A stretch of DNA of 64,000 nucleotides from Boesenbergia rotunda (GCA_024364735.1 JAGFNQ010001185.1:1-64000), one strand, 5' to 3'; shown: positions 33,886 to 47,160, numbered from the stretch's first letter. Numbers and translations: made by a program. The notes: generated by a model not told the origin, from the sequence alone.

Positions 33886-36800
33886 ATGGATCATAATATG
33901 TGTGGTTTGATTAAATTGTCTTATATGAATTCAGATACAATGTATCCGAACAAGGCATGGATGTATAATAGGTTAGACAATGGATTTATCCGTGATAAAT
34001 TTTTTGCTAGAGTGGAAGAATTTGTTAACTTTGCAAAGTGTCATCCTGAGTGTTTGAATGACACAGAGTTGAAGTGTCCATGTAATCAACGCAAATGTAG
34101 AAATACAGCTTTCCGTGATGAAGATACAGTGAAAACTCATATCGTCAGGTATGGGTTTGTTCCAGATTATTACAACTGGTATTGTCATGGAGAGTCGTAT
34201 GTATATGAATTTGGTGGACTTTCTGTTGCATCATCATCGAACTCAATTGGACCAGAGACATTATATAACCCTGCTGATGCAATGCAATCAATGGTTTACG
34301 ATGCAATAAATGCTTTTGATCAATCAAATGTAGAACAAGTACTTACTTCTGATGTTCAAAAAATGTATGACATGTTAAAGGCTAGTGAAAGAGAATTATG
34401 GGAAGGTATTCCTTCTGGTCATTCTCAATTATCTGCTACTGCAAGATTATTGAATATGAAGGCAAAACATCATTTCTCATAACGATGTTATGATGACATA
34501 TGTCAACTTATGTCAGAGTTGCTTCCAACTGATAACTGCATGACTGATAGTTTCTACAACACTAAAAAACTAATCAGAGACTTGGGTTTGCTAGTTGAGA
34601 AGATACATTGTTGTGTCAATAATTGCATGATCTTTTGGAACCAAAATAGTGAATTGATGGAATACAAAATCTGTAACCATCCTCGTTACAAGCATGGTGC
34701 TCGCATGGTAAATCAGAAAAAGAAGAAAAATATTCCTTACAAAGTCATGTATTATTTTCCTTTGATTGCTAGACTTCAACGTTTGTATACATCAGCAGCA
34801 ACAGCAAGTCATATGATCTGGCATCAAAACCATGGACATGATGGAGACATTATGTGTCATCCTTGTGATTCCCCTACATGGAAACATTAGATTCAACATT
34901 TTCTTCTTTTGCTATGGAATCACGTAATGTCAGACTTGGATTTTCTGCAGATGGATTTCAGCCATTTGGAAGTTATGGACAACAATATTCATCGTGGCCT
35001 GTTATCTTAACACCATACAACTTACCACCATGAATGTGCATGAAAGATGAATTCATGTTTCTTACTGTTTTAATTCCAGGTTCTCAAAATCCAAATGGGA
35101 ACATAGGTGTTTTTTTACAACCTTTGATAGCTGAGCTGAATTATTTATGGAATATAGGTTCAGAGACGTATGACATTGCTACAAAGTCAAACTTTTTAAT
35201 GCATGCAGCATTGTTATGGGACTATTAGTGATTTTCCTGCTTACTCAATGTTATCAGGATGGAGCACAGCTAGAAAGTTAGCATGTCCACATTGTATAAG
35301 TCAATCAGATGCATTTTCTTTGCCCTGCAGTGGCAAGATTTCTTGGTTTGATAATTATCGGAAATTTTTACCTCTTGATCATCCGTTCAAAAGAAATAAG
35401 AAACATTTCAAAAGGAATGAAGTAGTTAGGAAGCTACCTTCATTTGAGATGTCAGGCGAAGAAGTGTTAAATGAAATTAATAGTTATGGATTTCTACCAG
35501 TATATCAAGATGGATCAGATGATATCAACAAGTATATTGTTAGAGTCAACAAATGTGGTTGGAAGAAAAGAAATATTTTTGGGAGCTTACATATTGAAAA
35601 TATTTACTCATTCGTCATAATTTGGATGTGGTGCATATTGAGAAAAATTTCTTTGATAACATCATTAATACTGTCTTAAATGTGCATAGGAAAACAAAAG
35701 ATACAACAAAATCTCGTGAAGAATTAAAACAATTAGTGAGCAGGCCTGAGTTGCATCAGAATGAAACAACTGGTAAATATCCGAAGGCTTGTTATACATT
35801 GGACAAAGAAAGTAAGCAAGCATTATGTTCTTGGTTGAAAAACATAAAATTCCTAGATGGATATGTCTCTAATATGTCTCGTTGTGTGGATACGAATAGA
35901 TCTAAAATGGTTGGAATGAAGAGTCATGATTGTCATGTGTTCATGCAAAGATTAATTCCAATAGCTTTCCAAGAATTACTTCCTAATAATGTTTGGCAAG
36001 CACTTACAGAATTGTCTTTTTTTCAAAAATCTGACTTCCAGAGTTGTTACGGTAGCAGATATGTTACGCATTCAGACAGATTCCTTTAATACTATGTAAG
36101 CTTGAGCGAATATTTCACCAAGCTTTTTTGATTCAATGGAGTATTTGCCTATTCATTTACCTAGCGAGGCACAGATTGGTGGTCCTGTACAATACAGATG
36201 GATGTATCCATTTGAAAGGTTTCTTAGAAAATTAAAGAATAATGTGCGTAACAAAGCAAGAGTTGAGGGATTAATGCATATCTAGTTGAAGAAGCAAGTT
36301 CATTTTGCTCCTATTACTTTGCTGAAAATGTGAAAACCAGACATCGAAAGTGTCCACGCAATCAAGATGACATTCCATCAGTTGACCCAGACATTCTTTC
36401 TATTTTCAAGTATCCTGGAAGAGCAATGGGTTCAACTCTATCTAGACGGTTAAATGACCAAGAATATCATGCCGCCAGGACATATATCCTCTTAAACTGT
36501 GAAGATGTCAAACCATACCTAAGGTATTATCTCTTGTTGTAATGAAATTAATATCAAATAATATAATCAAATTTCTGGTATGATATCAAATGAACTTATA
36601 TGTCAGGTTATACCAACAACAGTTGTACATCCAAAATCCATCGATAAGTGCAAATGAGGTAGATCGAAAGATAGAAAAAGAATTTGCATTTTGATTTCAA
36701 ATATATGTGAGTTAATATGCATTTTTTTATTAACAATTCTTGATTACTTATTAATCTAATTTGATCACCCACCACTATAATAGGTCAATGATGACAGAAT

Positions 36801-37503
36801 TTCAAATGTAGAAGACGAAAGAATTAAAAATCTCGCATTTGGACCTCTTCGTACTGTGACAGTCTACTCGGGTTATTACGTGAATGGATATAGATTTCAT
36901 GTGAGCCAACGTAATTCAGGGATGCTAACATATAATTCTGGCATCAGTGTCAAAGGATCAACAAACAATAATGATAATGAATTTGACTATTATGGCAAGC
37001 TAGAGGAAATTATCGAAGTTGAATACCCAGCGTTACCTTTCAAAAGATGTGTATTATTCAGGTGTTCTTGGTATGATCCAACTCCAAGGACGGGCACAAG
37101 GAAACATCGGTTATACAATTTAGTTGAGGTTAATTCAAGCAAAAGATTCAACAAAGTCGAACCTTTCATTTTTGCGGTGCAAGCTAGTCAAGTATTTTAT
37201 CTGGAGTACCCAACTAAGAGAAGACGACCTAGTGAATGGCTTGTTGTATGTCAAATGAAGCATAGGTCAACAATTGAAATGCCAAATACGATCACTATCC
37301 AAAACTCCGATGCTTATCAAAATGAAGAAGTGATAATCAACTCCGTGGATTCAGAAATACAATTAGCATCTCAATTACTTATAGATGAGAATGTCTCTTA
37401 CGAAGAAATTGATAATGGTGAAATATCTAGCACTGAGGAGGCCGATGTATCAACGATTTCAAGCGATGAAAACTTACATGCTAATTTAGTTCCATCATAT
37501 TAG
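33886..37503 (+). pseudogene. CACTA transposase (TNPD/TNP2 type), broken
   Basis: Domains in order: transposase-associated domain (PNKAWMYNRLDNGFIRDKFFARVEEFVNFA, CPCNQRKCRN), TNP2 core (34510-35680: KKLIRDLGLLVEKIHCC, GARMVNQKKKKNIPYKVMYYFPLIARLQRLY, ACPHCISQSDAFSL), DUF4218 region (35622-36540: VHIEKNFFDNIINTVLN, EAQIGGPVQYRWMYPFERFL) and DUF4216 (36856-37250: YYVNGYRFHVSQR, VLFRCSWYDPTPRTGTRKH). Lesions include an in-frame TAA at 34480, a frameshift near 34885, a stop near 35030 and frame changes near 35215 and 35640. It would cut and join the CACTA ends. Confidence 0.9.
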
Positions 37504-37735
37504 GATGAGTTAGATGTATTGAACATTAACTAATCAGAGTTTGTATTAAGATGAGTTGTTAATTTAGATCATTCTGCTTGTATTGAACAGTTTTATACAA
37601 TGCTTGTTTATCCCATTGCTAGCTTTATTTACATTGTCTTTATTAGTGTTTATTTCCATTTGTCTCTAATATGTCTCATTTGCATGTTTTACCTATTCTG
37701 CTTATCTGCCTAAACTTTGTGTATAATCAGGTACC

Positions 37736-39207
37736 ATGGCTGCCCCCCGTGATCAACAGATTAGACTTACAGTCGTCGGTGACAGGTATACCTATTCTTG
37801 TTATATATGTTAGATCAAAATTTGCTAATATATCTAATTTTTTCCTACAGTTTTATACCTGATAGCCATCAGGTGTCTTCGTATATTACTAAAAAAATTT
37901 AAAGAAAGACTGTCCACTTCGACGTCATGGGACCACATTGAGAATGATTTGAAATCATTCTATTACGGGGAGTTTTTAGTAAGTAGTTTATATGTATATT
38001 TAATTTGATGTTATAACTTTTTTGATACTAAATGTTTTATTTTTTTTTTTACAGAAAAGGTACATCTGGGAGGAAGGCGCAGAGGAGCAATTCAAGAGGA
38101 CATGGAATGCTTACTGCTCCAAATTGTACAAGGACATGGTCTACAAATGGAGAAAGAATGCTGATAGGCCTACAGAGGTCCCTGAGACTATTTCGGCAGC
38201 ATGATGGGCTGTCTGGGATGCCCAGCACTGGCAAGAGAATGCTGTGATTGCTCGAGCCAATCGCAATTCAGATCTTGCTGGCCCCAGCACGGGATCCATG
38301 AAGCACACTGCTGGATCCCGTTTCATTGTCCAGCATGCTAGTGATTTGGTAAGTAGTTTTTATTTAGGTTATTAAAGACATTTAGTATGTTTTTTTGGAT
38401 ATGTGTAAACATTATATTTAGTGTTTACAGGCTGCTGAGCTACAGAGACCTCCCACTAGTTGGGAGTTATTCAGCAAGACCCACAAGAAAAAAGATGGGT
38501 CTTTTGTCGATCGTCGCTCCCTAGCCATCAATGTAAGTATATTAATTATATTTTATTTGTTTTGACATTTTATATACACTAATTAAATTTTTATTTCACA
38601 GGAAGCAATGACCACTAGAGTTTCTGAGGCACAGGCGTCTCAGCCTGCTGCAGAGGGGGAGGATGCACAGCCTCTTTCCACCGACGATGTGAATCGGATT
38701 TATTTTGATATCGTCGGTGGGAAGAGGAAGACCGTCTGCTACGGCCTGGGCTCTCAGGCAAAGGTTACATATGATCAGATGAGAGCTCCAGGGGTTAGGG
38801 GGCGTCCACCATCCTCCTCCTCTACCTCTAGTGAGGTTCGTCATTTACGGGAGGAAAATGAAGCCCTGCGGACTCGATTCACGTCGATAGAGTCGACGTG
38901 TGCCGGGAGGGACGCAGAATGGGCTAAGACGAGCGCAGAGTGGGCTCAGAGGGATGCAGAGTGGGCTAAGAGGGACGCAGAGAGGGATGCTGAGTTGAGA
39001 GATTTGCGGACTTGCCAGGCACACACTGAGGAGATAGTACGTCACATGCGAGCTTTTGCAGCGACCCTTACGCCGATGATACAGATGTCAGCCCTTCCCG
39101 CCCCTCGTTTTGAGGCTCCGGATACACAGATGCCAGCCGCTCCCGCTCCCGCCCCTCGTTTTGAGTCTCAGGAGACACAGGATCCTGAGCATACCACAGA
39201 GGAGTAG
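37736..39207 (+). pseudogene. CACTA second gene (Transposase_24, TNPA-like)
   Basis: Exons inferred from GT-AG sites: 37736-37785, 37851-37978, 38055-38348, 38431-38532 and 38602-39207. The product starts MAAPRDQQIRLTVVGDS, has the family core (KRYIWEEGAEEQFKRTWNAYCSKLYKDMVYKWRKN, WQENAVIARANRNSD, HTAGSRFIVQHA, RPPTSWELFSKTHKK) and ends in a coiled coil with repeated EWAKRDA units and a Pro/Ala tail. Lesions: an extra A in the A-run near 37895 that shifts the frame, and a TGA at 38202. In related elements this protein binds subterminal repeats. Confidence 0.82.
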
Positions 39208-39391
39208 AGATATTATAGTGATATGATCTATTTTTTCTCTAATTTTTTTCAGTAACAATGTATTAAGTTATTATATTCATAATGATTGTTTTCTTATTAC
39301 TCCATTTATGTTAACAGATTCCACATTATCAGAGTTGAATTCAGATTTCTTCTCTTGCTGAAATGTATGAATATTGAATATTATTCCTTTA

Positions 39392-39753
39392 CACCCTGTT
39401 TGAAAAGAAAGGAATTAGAATTCCTTTGGGAATTGGAATTTAATTCCATCCTTTGGTAGCAATTTTCAGGAAGGAATTGCTAAGGAATTGAATTACAATT
39501 CCTTTCAAACCCCTCAAAACAAATCACACCTAAACACATGTGATTTGTGAAAAGAATTCACTTAAACGAATTAGATTACCAAATCACCCCCTCACAAAAC
39601 AAATTAAAGTTGCTCCGGTTTCATCCTCGTAGGATACAATCGTAAAAGTATAATAATTGAATTAAATTAAATTCTATTTTTACAATTCATTCCAAACATG
39701 AGAAGCCGGAATTGAATTCCAATTCCTTATTTAAAAGGTTTCCAACCAGGGTG
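39392..39753. mobile_element. MITE inside the CACTA, TTA target
   Basis: The terminal inverted repeat CACCCTGTTTG / CCAACCAGGGTG is flanked by TTA at 39389-39391 and 39754-39756. 362 bp, full of GGAATT/AATTCC words, no coding. TIR and TSD fit a PIF/Harbinger-type MITE. Confidence 0.65.
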
Positions 39754-40335
39754 TTATTGTTTCTTATTTGTTATTTTTCATTTACATATTTAATATTATT
39801 AGAGTTATCTTCTATTTGTTAATTTTCTTCTATTAGAGTTTTTTCTATTACATATGCTTACTTTATTTGTTATTTCTTATTGGTATCAATTCATATTTCT
39901 TTCTTTATTGGATTGTTTTCTTATTGTTTTATCTTGTATTGTGTAGGAATATTTTTCCTTTCCATCCATTATTCACTCTGATATTCATGTACGTAATGAT
40001 TCTCTACTAAACTCTCATTTTTGATGTATATAATTTTTTTTATTTACTTTGACATATGTTACTTTCTTTATTGGTATAAGTTTACTCTTGTTTCAAAGTT
40101 TGGACTGTATACGTTTGGAAATTAAACTTTGGATTGAATAGTGGATTCATAATAAAAGTTTAGATGTTGTGAATGTATTGGATTGGATTGGATTGGAAAT
40201 GTAAGTTTGGATTGTTGTGAATGTTTAGATGTTGAAATATATATTTCTATTTGATATTTGTTTGGATATTTGTATATGTTATTGATGTATATATGGGAAT
40301 TGGAAGAAATGGATTGTGGCTGGCAAAATTTTTCA

Positions 40336-40784
40336 AGTTTAGCGACGGACATTTTTAAAAATCCGTCGCAAATAGCGACGGATTATTGACTTCTCCGTCG
40401 CTATAACGATCGTTTAGCAACGGATTTTGACTAAATCCGTCGCTATTACGATATAGTAGCGACGGACTTTGACCATGTGCGTCGCTACCCCGAATGATTT
40501 GCGACGGATCTTTGACCATCCGTCGTTACTATTTCCTCGGCCACGTCACCCCGTTTTCTCGGTGTTTGCGACGGGGTTATATGTCCGTCGCTAAGGTAGC
40601 AACGGAGAGAAAAAATGCCCGTCGCTATGTTAACGACGGAGAAAAAATATCCGTCGCTACTATAGCTCTGCGACGAGATTTCAGCCGACAGCGCCAACTC
40701 CGTCGCTAATCCGTCGCTATTAGTGTTTAGCGACGGAATAGTGACGGAATCCGTCCGTCGCTATTACTGGTTATTTTTGTAGTG
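40336..40784. repeat. CACTA 3' subterminal repeats
   Basis: More than a dozen copies of GCGACGG or CCGTCGC, mostly as inverted couples around short A/T spacers, run up to the end GTAGTG. Denser than the 5' array. Confidence 0.8.
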
Positions 40785-41042
40785 TTGACTGTCCTCGTGA
40801 ATTCGAGGAAACAAAAACATTGATCGAGTGATTCCCAGGTGTAGTCGACTCAGTCGACTAATAGTCCCATCAGTCGACTGGTCCCCTCCCAGGTTTCGAA
40901 CAGAAAGATTGGGGGAGTGAACCCAGGCTGAGTCGACTACACTAGTCGACTGCTCCAGGTGCCAGTCAACTGGCACGGGGTGATAAGAGAAGTGAATGTG
41001 ACTTCCCTCTAAGGTCAAAGTTAGTAAGAGAGGGTCGTTACA

Positions 41043-41880
41043 ACCCCCCCCCCTCTATCAACCGGCAACAATCCTACATTGCCTTGTATGCTGGACAAAG
41101 CAAAAGTAAGAAATCCAAGGTGACCACGTCACTAAAATCCAAAGCTAAGGCTTAGCTGAGCTAGCGCACACACAGTGGCTAGTCCACGTCACTAATCAGG
41201 CACCTAAGTTGATTCAAGCGCCTGAGATTAGATGAAATTTCAAGATGACGTCTCAACGATCGACAACCACGTCAACAGCTTTGGAGCACCTGCGATGGTG
41301 ATTCAGGTACCCGAGAGACATTATGTAAAGGCTCTTTGACCAGTGTATCGAAAAAGATCTTTGGATAAAATTCTCTCTTATGTGTTGCATCCAAAGCTGA
41401 TCGACAACACCGAAACTCCGACAATAACGCACGTGTTCTTCATTTTTCTAAAGTTGTCGGCACTTATCGTTCTTTTCTTTGTACTTAAAGTTTCTATATT
41501 TGTAATCATCATTTGTGAATTAATAGTGGATTATCCAAAGTAAACGATCAAGGACCGTGAGTCTTGGAGTAGGAGTCGTCATGCATTCCGAACCAAGTAA
41601 AAAACAAATGTGTTAGCATTGTTTGTTTTCAACTTTATTATTTTCGCTGCATACTTGTTTCCAAAATTGAAAGTTTTTGAAGAGCGCTGTTCACCCCCTC
41701 TATCATTCTTCTTGATCCTACAATTGATATTAAAACACCAAAAAGAATAGCTTTTTCGATTTTTACATTTCATCTTTTTATTATAAATCATACCCTTTCT
41801 GAAAATTTATCATAATTTTTTATTTTATTATTTTTTTCTCAAAGTTGGTACAACACCATTCAAGCGATTTCATTTCTGCC
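41043..41880 (+). repeat. Truncated SIRE-type 5' LTR and leader
   Basis: The part 41540-41720 (GACCGTGAGTCTTGGAGTAG, CCGAACCAAGTAAA, TTCACCCCCTCTATC) matches the right ends of the element D LTRs. It ends CCTACA followed by a decayed PBS (ATTGATATTAAAAC). The leader continues to about 41880, where RT sequence of Copia C begins on the other strand. The left limit is unclear. Confidence 0.55.
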
Positions 41881-42880
41881 ACATATTAATCCAAGACAAT
41901 TCATTTTTATATTGTATACCCATTTAACACCAATGGATTTTTTATGTGGGGAAGATTAGTGAGCTCCAAAGTTTCATTATTTTTGATGGTTGTTATCTCC
42001 TCTTTCATGGCTTTTTCCCATATTTCTTCCTTATTTGCAGTATTAAAGAAAATTGGTTCTTCTCCTACAAAGAAAGCAAAAAATACGACACCATCATGTT
42101 CTTAAATCTAAGAGTTCTTGCACACTTTGCATTTTTCTTGGATGACGATTTGTTGAAGAACTTGGAGAATTTCTTAATAAATAAGAAGATTTTTCTTCCT
42201 TTGATTCTTGTTCATTAATTAAATGAATATGCATCTCTATTGCTTTACCTTTTGGATCTCACAAACTTGCATCTTCATCAAATGAACATCACGACTTGTC
42301 ACAACCTTTTTGGCCTTTGGATTATATAGCTGGTAGAGTTTTGCTTCCCTTTCACTCTATCCTATCAATATGCACTTTTCATATTTTTCATCAAATTTAT
42401 TTATGTTAGCTTGTGGAATGAGTGAATAAGCAACCCTCCCAAACATCTTTAAATGTTGAATATCAAGCTTTCTTTCATACCGTCTCATATGATGCGCAAT
42501 CTTTCAAGCTTTTTATACGAGAATGATTAATAAGGTAACCTACACAAGAACTCTCTTCTACCCCAAATTCACTTGGTAAATTTTTCTTTTGAGCATGCAT
42601 CTTATACTTTCAATAATAGTTACACCATATTTTTAAAGCAATTCAACTCACATTGTTTAGTCGGCGCCACCATTTTATTGCCTAATGACTAGGCGCTAAG
42701 TCCTCCGCAAGCTATTTTTCAACTTTGCTCATGTTTTATACCATGTTCTCTAAAATATTTATTGGCTTCATTTGAAATATATTTCCCATCATGATCAAAT
42801 TCTCAAAGATTTAAATAACAAAGCCTAATATAATTTTCAACTTCAACTTTAAAATCTTTAAATACTTTACATTCTTGTAA
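41880..42880 (-). pseudogene. Copia C: integrase end and start of RT
   Basis: The minus strand from 42880 reads, in changing frames, FKDFKVEVEN and an HGI segment of the integrase core, then the region MFGRVAYSLIPQANINKFDEKYEKCILIG. It then gives KAKKVVTSRDVHL and the start of RT (WEKAMKEEITTIKNNETLEL, SIGVKWVYNIK). Many stops. The 5' side of the same Copia is found at 48042-49839. Confidence 0.75.
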
Positions 42881-43084
42881 AACAAGTTATCATATCTGTG
42901 TTTGACCGTGCCTGAAGCGAAAATAAAAATTGACCCTTTTATTATGATACATAACAGTAATATTCAGTTTGCATATAACAAATACACTAAATACATAAAT
43001 AAACCAAAAAATAATATATTACATCAATAAAAAAATAAACAAATATTTAAAATAATTACATAAACACTACTCATCTCGATGTTT

Positions 43085-45576
43085 TGAAAGCAAAATATTT
43101 ATCAAATTTGCATAATCTAATTGTCGAACTATTTCTTTCTCAATCAACAACATTGCTAGTCCATTTAGTCTATCCTATGACATTGTTGATATGACATTGT
43201 TGATCAAAGATAATTTTTAATTAACTTCAACTTCAAGAAATTTCTTTCTGCCTATGCAACTATTACTGGTATGGTTAACAAAATCTTATAGGCAATGTAA
43301 GTATTTGGGAATAAACCATTTAGTTTTGTCATACATTGTAGCATGTCAATTGCTCTTTCTTCATATTTTAAATAGCATCTCACGACCATCAACTCTGAAC
43401 CCAACTAATCACCATTAATGTCTGAACGTCCATCGTGACTCAAAAATTATTGAAGCTCAATACAAGACATTATCAGACTAGTTAAAGGCTCACTCTTTAA
43501 CTTCTCCAAATTCAATAAAAACCCAAAAATCACTTGATATTGTTTAAATTGTTCAAACCGAACTTGAAGAATAGATCAAGCTTGATCAATTATAAATAGA
43601 AAATATTCAACTTTAAAAGTTTCTTCACCTGATCGTGTCACATTATCATTGTTACTTTCATCAAATTGTTTCTTCCAATGATACGTTTTTCTCTAAATGT
43701 AGGTTCAATCACTATTTCACTTACCATTTGTATAGCTTCATTCATGAAACTACCAAATCCATTTTCCCTAAACTCATCAAGAAATTGATCAAGTCCTTGT
43801 AAGAGGTTGATTGCAATGTCAACATCCATATATTCAGATTGAATAAACTTACTCATAGTATTTATTGCTCGTAACAAGTTATACCAGCAAAAACTCAAAA
43901 CTCTCGAGATCATATAGTGCTAAGGTCTCGGCATCACTTTTTGTTTTAGAATCTTCAGCAACATCCGCCAAGTCAAGTAAAGCATCTTTTATATGTACAA
44001 TTTGCTATTTTATAGCTTTCACACTTTGAACATGAGTTTCCCAACAAGTATGCGACAATGGCTTAACGGTCAAACCAAACATGTTATCTTTAAAAATTGT
44101 CCATCTCTTTGTAGAGGAAGAAAACAATGTGTTGGACCACTCCAAAGAAGGATTTAGCTTTAGGACAACATTCCACCATATCAACTAAAGCCAAATTAAG
44201 ACAATGTACCTATTTCAAAAAAAAAACCTAAAGCCAAATTAAGACTATGACAACCACATGATGTGTTAAAAGCTCTAGGATTTGTTTCAAGCAATCTTTT
44301 TTTTTTTTTGTATACCTTTGTGTCTTCCACTCATGTTAAATCTGTTGTTGTACCCCTATCCTCTTATGTCATCAATGTCAAGCCCAACTCTAGTTAACGC
44401 ATTCAGAAGTTCGCTTGATAACCCAAGACCTAATGTGTCATCCGCCTTCAAAAAACTCAACCCAATATTCTTCTACTTTTGGTGTGTCTGTCAAATCATC
44501 CAAGCATCGTAGCACTAGAGACATTTATTCTTGATGACTCGCATTTGGAGTACAATCAAGTATTCCTGAAAAATATTTTGCACATTCAACTTTTGCAATG
44601 ATGGACCTTTTCACTTCATTTGCCAAAGTCTCTATCAATTCATTCTAAATTTTGGGACTAAAATATGTATATTGAGATTCTCTTGCTTCACAACGTCGAA
44701 CATGCTCCTCCATCAGTGGATCAAACTCAGCAACCATTTCTATCATTTGCAAAAATAACTCATTGTTCTCAACATAAAGTTTTGCAGCATCCCCTCAAAA
44801 GGCCAAAGTATTTTTGGCAAGTATTTTCACAATGGATATTATTCTTATTAGCACTTGCCTCCAAAGTTGTCTTTCTTTGTTAATTTAAAGATGCATTATG
44901 GAATCAACAATTTGATATTTTATTTTCAACCTCTTTTCTAATTCAACCCAAGCAATCATACAATCCATATGGTCTTTACTAGTTTCATGTTGTTTAAGAC
45001 TTCTATGCATATTACGTCAATCTTTGCATCCATCATTACCCAAATTCCTCATTCTACTCATCAGTTGTTCAATCTTGAACAACTTGCAACAGAAGCAAAA
45101 TATTTTATCCAATAAAATAGAATATACAAGTCATCTTCTATCTAATGTTTGTCCCTTTGTCATTACCTTGTACAATGCGATGAATCAACATGTGTATTGT
45201 TACTATCCTTAGGAAACAAAAATTCATTCACTCTTTGTGGACCCATTTCTATTAAGTAATCCCTTAATTTTTGCAAGATGTTATTCCAATTTCCAGGATC
45301 TTCCAAATTCAGAGTCGGATTTAATTTTTCATGTTGAGAGTCTTCTTCTATGTTTTCATTCGACTCAATCAAATTGATTGTATCAACCAATTCTTTATTT
45401 TCATCGTGACTTTGTTCTTCAATCGCCAAATTATCCCCTAATTCCACTCTTTCTATTCCGCTACTTCTAATAAAATATTTATTAATATCACCGGCTTGAC
45501 TTTGAATTAATGCCTCCTCCCTTTGTTTCATTTTTCTCTTTTCGAGCTCCGACATATATTTAGGAGGCATTTTCAA
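43085..45576 (-). pseudogene. hAT transposase gene, TTF/ZMYM1-like, decayed
   Basis: The ATG near 45570 opens MPPKYMSELEKRKMKQREEALIQSQAGDINKYF, and NPTLNLEDPGNWNNILQKLRDYLIEMGPQRV follows, typical of plant TTF-type zinc-finger (ZMYM1-like) transposases. The DUF4371 part is broken (44900-43920). The piece 43913-43638 gives LDQFLDEFRENGFGSF and IVIEPTFREKR. The C-terminal dimerisation domain (FPNTYIAYKILLTIPVIVAQAERNFLKLKLIK, RLNGLAMLLIEKEIVRQLDYANLINIFAS) ends near 43085. Frequent stops. In these families some copies are domesticated, but this one is not intact. Confidence 0.85.
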
Positions 45577-45599
45577 TATTTTTTTTTATTACACCTACA

Positions 45600-47160
45600 A
45601 GTCATTAAAAGTGAATATAAAACTCAATAATTCATAATAAAATTAATTCAAAGTTACATTTTTCATAATACAAATAAGAGTTAATCATTCTCTGAAAATA
45701 TATATTATATTAAAAAACTAATTGGCATGAAGCTATACAAGAAGTCAGGAACCTAGACAAACGGGTTTTGTTGCTACTTCAATCGAACAACAAGTTGATG
45801 AACATCCAGAAAAATAAATAAATAAAACATTGCAATAATAATAACATGCTGAAAACATAACTTTATTTATAAGATACTAAGATATACACAAGCTGACTAA
45901 GTATTTATCAGCACGAGGAGTCACATTTCTGAAACACCCTTTTAAAAACTTGCCAACATACATTAGAAATTCTATCAGATGATAATCTAGTGATTTTAGT
46001 CAACAATCAGGATTTTTATTTGATGTCTTATCAATTCTTGAAACTAAGGGAATCAATGGATTGCATGAAGTCAATGCTTCAATGGTCTCTACTAGCTTTA
46101 AGAATTTATATCAATGCTTGATGACTATATCAATGACTGGCATCAATGCTTCAATGGATTAATTGATAAGACATCAAGCGTTGATTAATAAAGCATTCAT
46201 AGAAGCATTGATAGAAGCATAGTTGACCATAATCAATGGATTGTTATAGGAATGCTTGAGCCACCACCATCCACCTTAATCCTTCATCTTATGCAAATTG
46301 TCATCTCTTTGAGGCACTATGTTTAAACTTTGATAAACTCAGGAAAATTAACAAACAGTACTACATCCATATTCAATGCTTGGACCTAACTAGTACTGAC
46401 TCCTTTGAGAAGAAAGAAGGATCATTATTCATTAGGCTCACCTAACCCAGCAATGGAACAAACGTCCAGGGGCAGGACAGAGACATAAGTTAGCAGCACC
46501 TCTCCTTCAAATGAATGGCCTGTTCAACTTTAGAGTGGCATGGCCCGATGTCCCTAAAAGGCTAAAAGCTTAGTGGCAATGGACAGAGAAGCATGAGACA
46601 CAGTGAAAACACAATTGTGAATGATGTTTCAAGTGAACTATCAGAGTCAGTTTCAGCATAAACGACTTTTTGCATTGAATGTCATGCCATTCATCAGCTT
46701 GATGTCTTATAAGGCTTTAGCCGGTTTCCTTAAACAATGGATTGCATGATATATCAATGCTTCAAGAATTTATTAATCAATGGATTCCATGACATGAAGC
46801 TTCAATCAATACTTTATTAATCTAGTGGCTTTAGTAAACAATGCTTAGTCAACAATTGTTTATGGTCTCTACTAGCTTCAGTCTCTACTAACTAGTCTCT
46901 ACTAACTGGAATCAATTGATTGATAAGAATCCTTAGAACAATCAAAACGAGTACTACTTTTCAAGAAAACCGGCTGATAATAACTTTTTTGTGAACTAGA
47001 TAATTTTCTAATAGGTGGAAGATTCAAGTAAAAAAGAATCGCAATATCACACAAATTGAGAAATATCATCCAATACAAAAGTAAAGCAAAGAAAGAAAGA
47101 TTAACTTAATGTTCAGAAAATGAAAATTAATGATGCAAAAAGATAAAGTCTAACCAAATG
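45600..47160. other. Probable 5' intron/UTR of the hAT gene
   Basis: No coding. The stretch 46030-46960 repeats words such as TCAATGCTTCAATGG and GGTCTCTACTAGCTT many times without a clear period. A GC-rich block 47160-47530 could be the promoter and first non-coding exon on the minus strand. The open frames across that block have no recognisable domain. Confidence 0.4.

Larger units (their letters stand above)
32810..40784 (+). mobile_element. CACTA (En/Spm) DNA transposon, full length
   Basis: The ends are CACTACAAAAATA at 32810 and its inverse TTTTTGTAGTG ending at 40784. The 3-bp TSD TTG is present at 32807-32809 and 40785-40787. Subterminal regions are packed with GCGACGG/CCGTCGC. Inside are the two classical genes on the plus strand: a TNPD/TNP2-type transposase (33886-37503) and a Transposase_24 gene (37736-39207). 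Both are broken by stops and frameshifts. Total length 7975 bp. Confidence 0.95.
32090..41042 (+). repeat. Gypsy-type LTR, split by a CACTA element
   Basis: The sequence 32090-32809 plus 40788-41042 has the look of a chromovirus (Tekay/Del-like) LTR. It has the run TACTTACTAAGCAATTTGC followed by GTTTGCATCCTTTTATTGCAG, and an end GGGTCGTTACA at about 41042. It contains CAGTCGACTG-type palindromes at 32784, 32804 (cut by the CACTA), 40851, 40871, 40943 and 40963 with 20-bp spacing. The left limit is approximate and no TSD was found. Lineage is from remembered LTR features only. Confidence 0.5.

Noticed and set aside
42249..42563. Plus-strand open frames around 41946-42218 and 44282-45212
   Set aside because: They are antisense to Copia C and to the hAT transposase, whose domains read on the minus strand.
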